From the NCBI GenBank assembly GCA_964636625.1, contig CAZWUL010000037.1, positions 1 through 8,963 of the forward strand: a stretch of 8,963 nt of DNA, given 5' to 3'. Below the pieces are notes generated by a model, which saw only the letters and a list, made by a program, of their open reading frames with translations, was not told where the DNA came from and made no database searches. The translations under genes were made by a program, and so were the position numbers. Source of the stretch: CAZWUL01 sp964636625 (GTDB lineage Bacteria > Atribacterota > Phoenicimicrobiia > Phoenicimicrobiales > Stramentimicrobiaceae). Positions 5,492-8,963 of the stretch are shown one piece after another (position 1 is the stretch's first letter; each line of letters starts with the position of its first letter).

Positions 5492-5707
5492 GTGAGAATA
5501 CATAATCACATTATATTTCATTAAAATAATTTATTTAATATTGCAATTAAAACTATAAATCTTTACAACTTCTTATATTATATAATCTTAATAGTTTAAG
5601 TAAATCTATGCAAGTTTATCTGAAAAAATAATTATTTTATATAAATTCTACAAATCTACAAAAAACTACATAGATAAAATAGTAAGAGCTGTTCAGTAAA
5701 TTTATAC

Positions 5708-8700
5708 CTAAAATTGTACATGTAATTTTTTCGCTAAATCATCGAGATAAGTATAGAATATTGGTACCACAATCAGGGTTAAAAAAGTAGATGAAGTCAG
5801 ACCACCAATTATGGTAACAGCAATTGGGGTTCTCATTTCTGCGCCTTCTCCTGAGGCAATTGCCATAGGCAACATAGCCAAAATTGTAGTTAAGGTAGTC
5901 ATTAATATCGGCCTTAATCTTACTTTTCCCCCTTGAATTATCGCTTCATTACGCTCTATCCCGCTCTTTCTCAACTGGTTAATATAATCAATTAATACAA
6001 TTGCATTATTAACCACAATACCAGCCAGCATAATTAACCCTATGAAGGAAAGAACATTAAAACTGGTTCCCGCTAAAAACAATGCCAGGATAACGCCAAT
6101 TAAGGCAAACGGAACTGAAAGTATTACCGCAAAGGGAAATAGAAGCGATTCAAACTGCGCAGCTATAATCATATAAACTAAAAATATTGAAATAATCAGG
6201 GCAAAGAAAAGGCTTTGAAACGATTCCATCATTTCTTGATGCTCTCCGGCAAAAGTATAATTATAACCTTCAGGCAATATGACATTGCTCAGTTTTTCCT
6301 GGGCTTCCTGTACAACATCTCCCAAAAAACGTCCACTAATATTTCCGGTAACTGTAACCTGTCTTTGCTGATTTTCGCGAGTTATTCTTTGCGGCCCAAC
6401 TCCAGATACTACTGTAGCTATTTCTTTTAGAGGTATTTGAAGGCCATAGCCTGAGCTAATATACAGGTTTTCTAGTTGCTGCACATTGTCTAAATCTTCT
6501 TTATCCAGCCTTACTCTTATATCAAATTGATCTCCACTCTCCTGGTAATGACTGGCTACTTTCCCTAAAACAGCATCCTGGATATTAGTAGCAATTTGGC
6601 CGGCACTCAGTCCATATAAATTGGCCTTTTCCCTATCAATGCTAATATGCAGTTCAGGACGTACTTCTTCTAAGCTGCTTTGTAAATCATAGACACCTTC
6701 GACCTCTCCCAGTAAATCAATTATTATCTGAGCTGTATAGTCTAATTCCTCTATAGAATCACCGGTAATCTTAAGAGACAGGGGCGAACCTGAAGTACCG
6801 GAAAAAGACAAATCCTGTTCACTTATATTTATCTTCGTATCCGGATAATCTCCAATTCTATTTCGTAAATCAGCGACAATTTCTTTTATTCCTCTTTCCC
6901 GTTGCGCCTGCTCGATAAGGGTTACCATTAATGAACCTGAATTGCTGCTGCTTCCTCCCATACCCATTCCCATTCCACCACCACCACCAATGCTGGTAAA
7001 AATATCTTTTACTTCAGGAATGGTGCTTGTTATTTCTTCAATCTCTTCAACAATTCCACTGGTTACATCAAGATTTGTACCCACCGGCAAAGTTATATTA
7101 ACATTAAAAGAACCCTGGTCCAGTGATGGGAAAAATTCTGTTCCAACAATAGAAATCAAAAGAAAAGATATAACTAAAATTACTACAGCCAGAATAACTA
7201 CAACTCCACGATAGCGCAAGGCTCCTTTAATCAGGCTGCCATATGCCCTGAGGATAAAATTAAATAGACGTCCCCTCCCGGAAACGCTTACAGTTTCAAT
7301 CTTGTTCTTATTATCATTTTTTTCACCTGCTGCATCGCTATCCTTCTTACTGGAATTACCCGCCAAAGGCTCTGACTGTTTTAATTTTCTACGAATAAGT
7401 TTGGAGGAAAGCATTGGGATTAGGGTAAGAGCAACAAATAAAGACATCAGTAAAGAAAAGGTTATGGTTAAACCCATTGATTTAAAAAGTTCCCCGGCTA
7501 TTCCCGAAACATAAGCCACCGGCAAAAACACGGAAATAGTTGTCAGGGTAGAAGCAGTAATAGCCTGACTTACTTCATTTGCACCTTTCTCAGAGGCAAG
7601 CATTGCATCCTCTCCCAGCTCCCGATGCCGATAAATATTTTCAGAAACAACGATACCATTATCAACCATCATTCCTATACCCAGGGCTAATCCACCTAAG
7701 GTCATCATATTTAAGGTCAAATCAGCAAAATAAAATAATGTAAACGTTGAAATTACTGAAATAGGTATCGCCAATCCAATGGAAATGGTGCTGCTGAGAC
7801 TACGTAAGAATATATACAATACCAATATAGCCAGAACCGCTCCTATTAATAGAGTATTTGTGACCTCTTCTACAGTCTTTTTGATAAACTCAGAAGAATC
7901 ATAAATATTAATTAACCTTATATCTCCAGGTAGTAATTTTTCTATTGATTCCAATTCCCGGTTAACCCTGTTTGCAACAATTACAGTATTTGCACCTGAC
8001 TCCTTTTGAATGCTAAAGGATACGCTGGGTAATCCATTGATGTAGTTTATTGATTCCTGTTCCTTAAAAGTGTCTGTAATTTGAGCAATATCCCTCAAAT
8101 AAATCTGCCTGCCCTGGGCATTAGTAATTACTACATTGTTAATATCTTCTATACTTTCAAAACGACCAAGTGTTCTGACTAATAAATCAATATTCCCGTC
8201 TCTGACAGTGCCTGCAGGCAAGTTTATATTTTCACTTCTTAATGACATCACTACCTGATCCAGAGTGATTCGATTTGACCGTATTTTTTCACTATTTAAA
8301 GAAACCAGTATTTCCCTTTCCAGGCCACCACCTACAGAGGCCTGGGCTATTCCTTCCAGTCTTTCCAGCCTGGGTTTTACTATATCCTGGGCATATTTTT
8401 CTAACTCATCAAGAGCGTATAGCTCAGAACCCATGCCCATTACCATCATTGGCATCATGGATGGATCTGCCTTAAATACTATCGGGTCACTGGCATCATC
8501 TGGGAGTATGCTTTTTACCATATCTATCTTTTCCCTGATTTCTAAAGAAACGATATCCATATCGGTCCCCCATTGAAAAGAAAGCAATATTACCGAGCTC
8601 CCCTCCTGAGAGTAAGAATTTATAGTATCAATTTGATTCATTGTGCTTACTGCTTCTTCCAGGGGAATTGTAATAAGTGTCTCAATTTCTTCAGGGGCAA

Positions 8701-8860
8701 CTCCTGGATAAGAAATCATAATCGCAGAAATAGGAAAAGACATATCAGGCAATAAATCCAGCCCCAATCCCTGATAAGAAATAATTCCAATCATAATTAA
8801 GGCAATAAAAAGCATCAATACAGTTATCGGTCTGTTAACAGAAAATTTTGGCAGATTCAC
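5708..8860 (-). CDS. RND-family efflux permease (AcrB/HAE1-like)
   Basis: Inner-membrane proton-driven exporter of 1050 residues, the usual family length (AcrB has 1049). It shows the two-fold RND layout: TM1 about 14-31, first porter half about 40-330, TM2-6 about 335-490, a charged linker about 493-530 rich in K, D, N and S, TM7 about 551-572, second porter half about 575-865, and TM8-12 up to the C-terminus. The LLPDMSFP segment after TM1 and the TM4 motif GMMVDNGIVVSEN are typical. D400 matches the first Asp of the AcrB pair, N401 replaces the second, and N951 stands where AcrB has the TM10 lysine. A Gly/Met/Ser-rich loop occupies about 625-642. The start is GTG at 8860, with AGGGGGG at 8871-8877 ten bases upstream. 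Substrate is unknown; drugs, lipids and detergents are all possible. The Asn at the Lys position is, from memory, common in Gram-positive SwrC-like pumps, so it need not mean loss of function. Confidence 0.95.
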   Translation of the reverse strand: MNLPKFSVNRPITVLMLFIALIMIGIISYQGLGLDLLPDMSFPISAIMISYPGVAPEEIETLITIPLEEAVSTMNQIDTINSYSQEGSSVILLSFQWGTDMDIVSLEIREKIDMVKSILPDDASDPIVFKADPSMMPMMVMGMGSELYALDELEKYAQDIVKPRLERLEGIAQASVGGGLEREILVSLNSEKIRSNRITLDQVVMSLRSENINLPAGTVRDGNIDLLVRTLGRFESIEDINNVVITNAQGRQIYLRDIAQITDTFKEQESINYINGLPSVSFSIQKESGANTVIVANRVNRELESIEKLLPGDIRLINIYDSSEFIKKTVEEVTNTLLIGAVLAILVLYIFLRSLSSTISIGLAIPISVISTFTLFYFADLTLNMMTLGGLALGIGMMVDNGIVVSENIYRHRELGEDAMLASEKGANEVSQAITASTLTTISVFLPVAYVSGIAGELFKSMGLTITFSLLMSLFVALTLIPMLSSKLIRRKLKQSEPLAGNSSKKDSDAAGEKNDNKNKIETVSVSGRGRLFNFILRAYGSLIKGALRYRGVVVILAVVILVISFLLISIVGTEFFPSLDQGSFNVNITLPVGTNLDVTSGIVEEIEEITSTIPEVKDIFTSIGGGGGMGMGMGGSSSNSGSLMVTLIEQAQRERGIKEIVADLRNRIGDYPDTKINISEQDLSFSGTSGSPLSLKITGDSIEELDYTAQIIIDLLGEVEGVYDLQSSLEEVRPELHISIDREKANLYGLSAGQIATNIQDAVLGKVASHYQESGDQFDIRVRLDKEDLDNVQQLENLYISSGYGLQIPLKEIATVVSGVGPQRITRENQQRQVTVTGNISGRFLGDVVQEAQEKLSNVILPEGYNYTFAGEHQEMMESFQSLFFALIISIFLVYMIIAAQFESLLFPFAVILSVPFALIGVILALFLAGTSFNVLSFIGLIMLAGIVVNNAIVLIDYINQLRKSGIERNEAIIQGGKVRLRPILMTTLTTILAMLPMAIASGEGAEMRTPIAVTIIGGLTSSTFLTLIVVPIFYTYLDDLAKKLHVQF

Positions 8861-8963
8861 TACTGCGTATCCCCCCTATTAATAATTCGCACTCTATCCC
8901 CATCCTGGAGGGTCAGATTTCCGGAAACCACAACCTCTTCATCTTTTTCTAAGCCCTGTAATA
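8860..8963 (-). CDS. RND efflux periplasmic adaptor (membrane fusion protein), C-terminal end only
   Basis: Only the last 33 codons are in the window; the gene runs off the high-coordinate edge. The visible protein contains EEVVVSGNLTLQDGDRVRI, the usual ending of HlyD/AcrA-family adaptors, where the membrane-proximal beta-barrel region closes with a 'VVVSGN-L--GD-V' pattern. Family knowledge: such adaptors are anchored to the inner membrane and bridge an RND pump to an outer-membrane channel. The TAG stop (8862-8860) shares one base with the GTG start of the permease (TAGTG), so the two are almost certainly co-transcribed and translationally coupled. The adaptor-then-permease order is the standard RND operon order, and this supports a call that would be weak on 33 residues alone. 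Lipoprotein status, hairpin length and substrate class cannot be judged from this fragment. Confidence 0.78.
   Translation of the reverse strand, partial: LQGLEKDEEVVVSGNLTLQDGDRVRIINRGDTQ

Larger units (their letters stand above)
5404..5707. other. 304-bp AT-rich gap between the RND permease and bamA
   Basis: I find no credible gene on either strand. The minus strand carries the bamA ribosome site (GGAGG, 5412-5416), a short bulged hairpin (5425-5448) and two TATAAT boxes (5476-5491). The half nearer the permease is almost pure A/T, with no GC-rich stem followed by a T-run, so no intrinsic terminator for the RND operon is visible. The break in gene packing suggests bamA starts a new transcription unit here. 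Confidence 0.6.

Noticed and set aside
6942..7214. Plus-strand open frame of 90 codons rich in Pro and Ile at its start
   Set aside because: It is the mirror of the Gly/Met-rich loop and TM7 of the RND permease, has no ribosome site and resembles no family.
8265..8576. Overlapping plus-strand open frames opposite the start of the RND permease
   Set aside because: Low-complexity antisense frames lying wholly inside a strongly supported gene, with no initiation signals.

Overview
All six real genes, plus the tail of a seventh, lie on the minus strand, so transcription runs from high to low coordinates. The content is that of a diderm (outer-membrane) bacterium: an RND efflux pump, the outer-membrane assembly protein BamA, an OmpH/Skp-like periplasmic chaperone, the lipopolysaccharide-export ATPase LptB and a DUF3084 membrane protein. 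The DNA is AT-rich, with strong AGGAGG-type ribosome sites and frequent TTG/GTG starts. An AT-rich diderm of the Halanaerobiales or Atribacterota type would fit DUF3084 plus LptB plus a short BamA, but this placement is an inference from gene content and the window holds no marker that settles it.

Layout in transcription order: 8963-8860, the end of an RND periplasmic adaptor, overlapping by one base the RND permease (8860-5708). Next is a 304-bp AT-rich gap with possible -10 boxes and a leader hairpin, then bamA (5403-3658, TTG start, three POTRA domains). A 108-bp gap holds a perfect 17-bp inverted repeat before ompH (3519-2989), and lptB (2915-2193, TTG start) follows. A four-helix-bundle (S23/IVP-like) gene (2069-1680) sits next, in repeat-rich DNA, and then the DUF3084 gene (1315-185).

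The outer-membrane genes make biological sense together. OmpH/Skp carries unfolded outer-membrane proteins, BamA inserts them, LptB powers lipopolysaccharide export, and the RND pump needs an outer-membrane channel to vent its substrate. DUF3084 has no established function, but its position here suggests an envelope role.

The most unusual part is the non-coding DNA around the four-helix-bundle and DUF3084 genes. It holds at least six arrays of degenerate 7-bp repeats of two related types (NNNGAGT and NNTTRGT). Read along the plus strand they form three forward-then-reverse pairs: 49-179, 1361-1472 and 1477-2188. The third pair encloses the four-helix-bundle gene. Two reverse arrays begin only 4-5 bp past a stop codon. 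This resembles a small family of inverted-repeat elements, one of them carrying a gene, and is the best candidate here for something undescribed.
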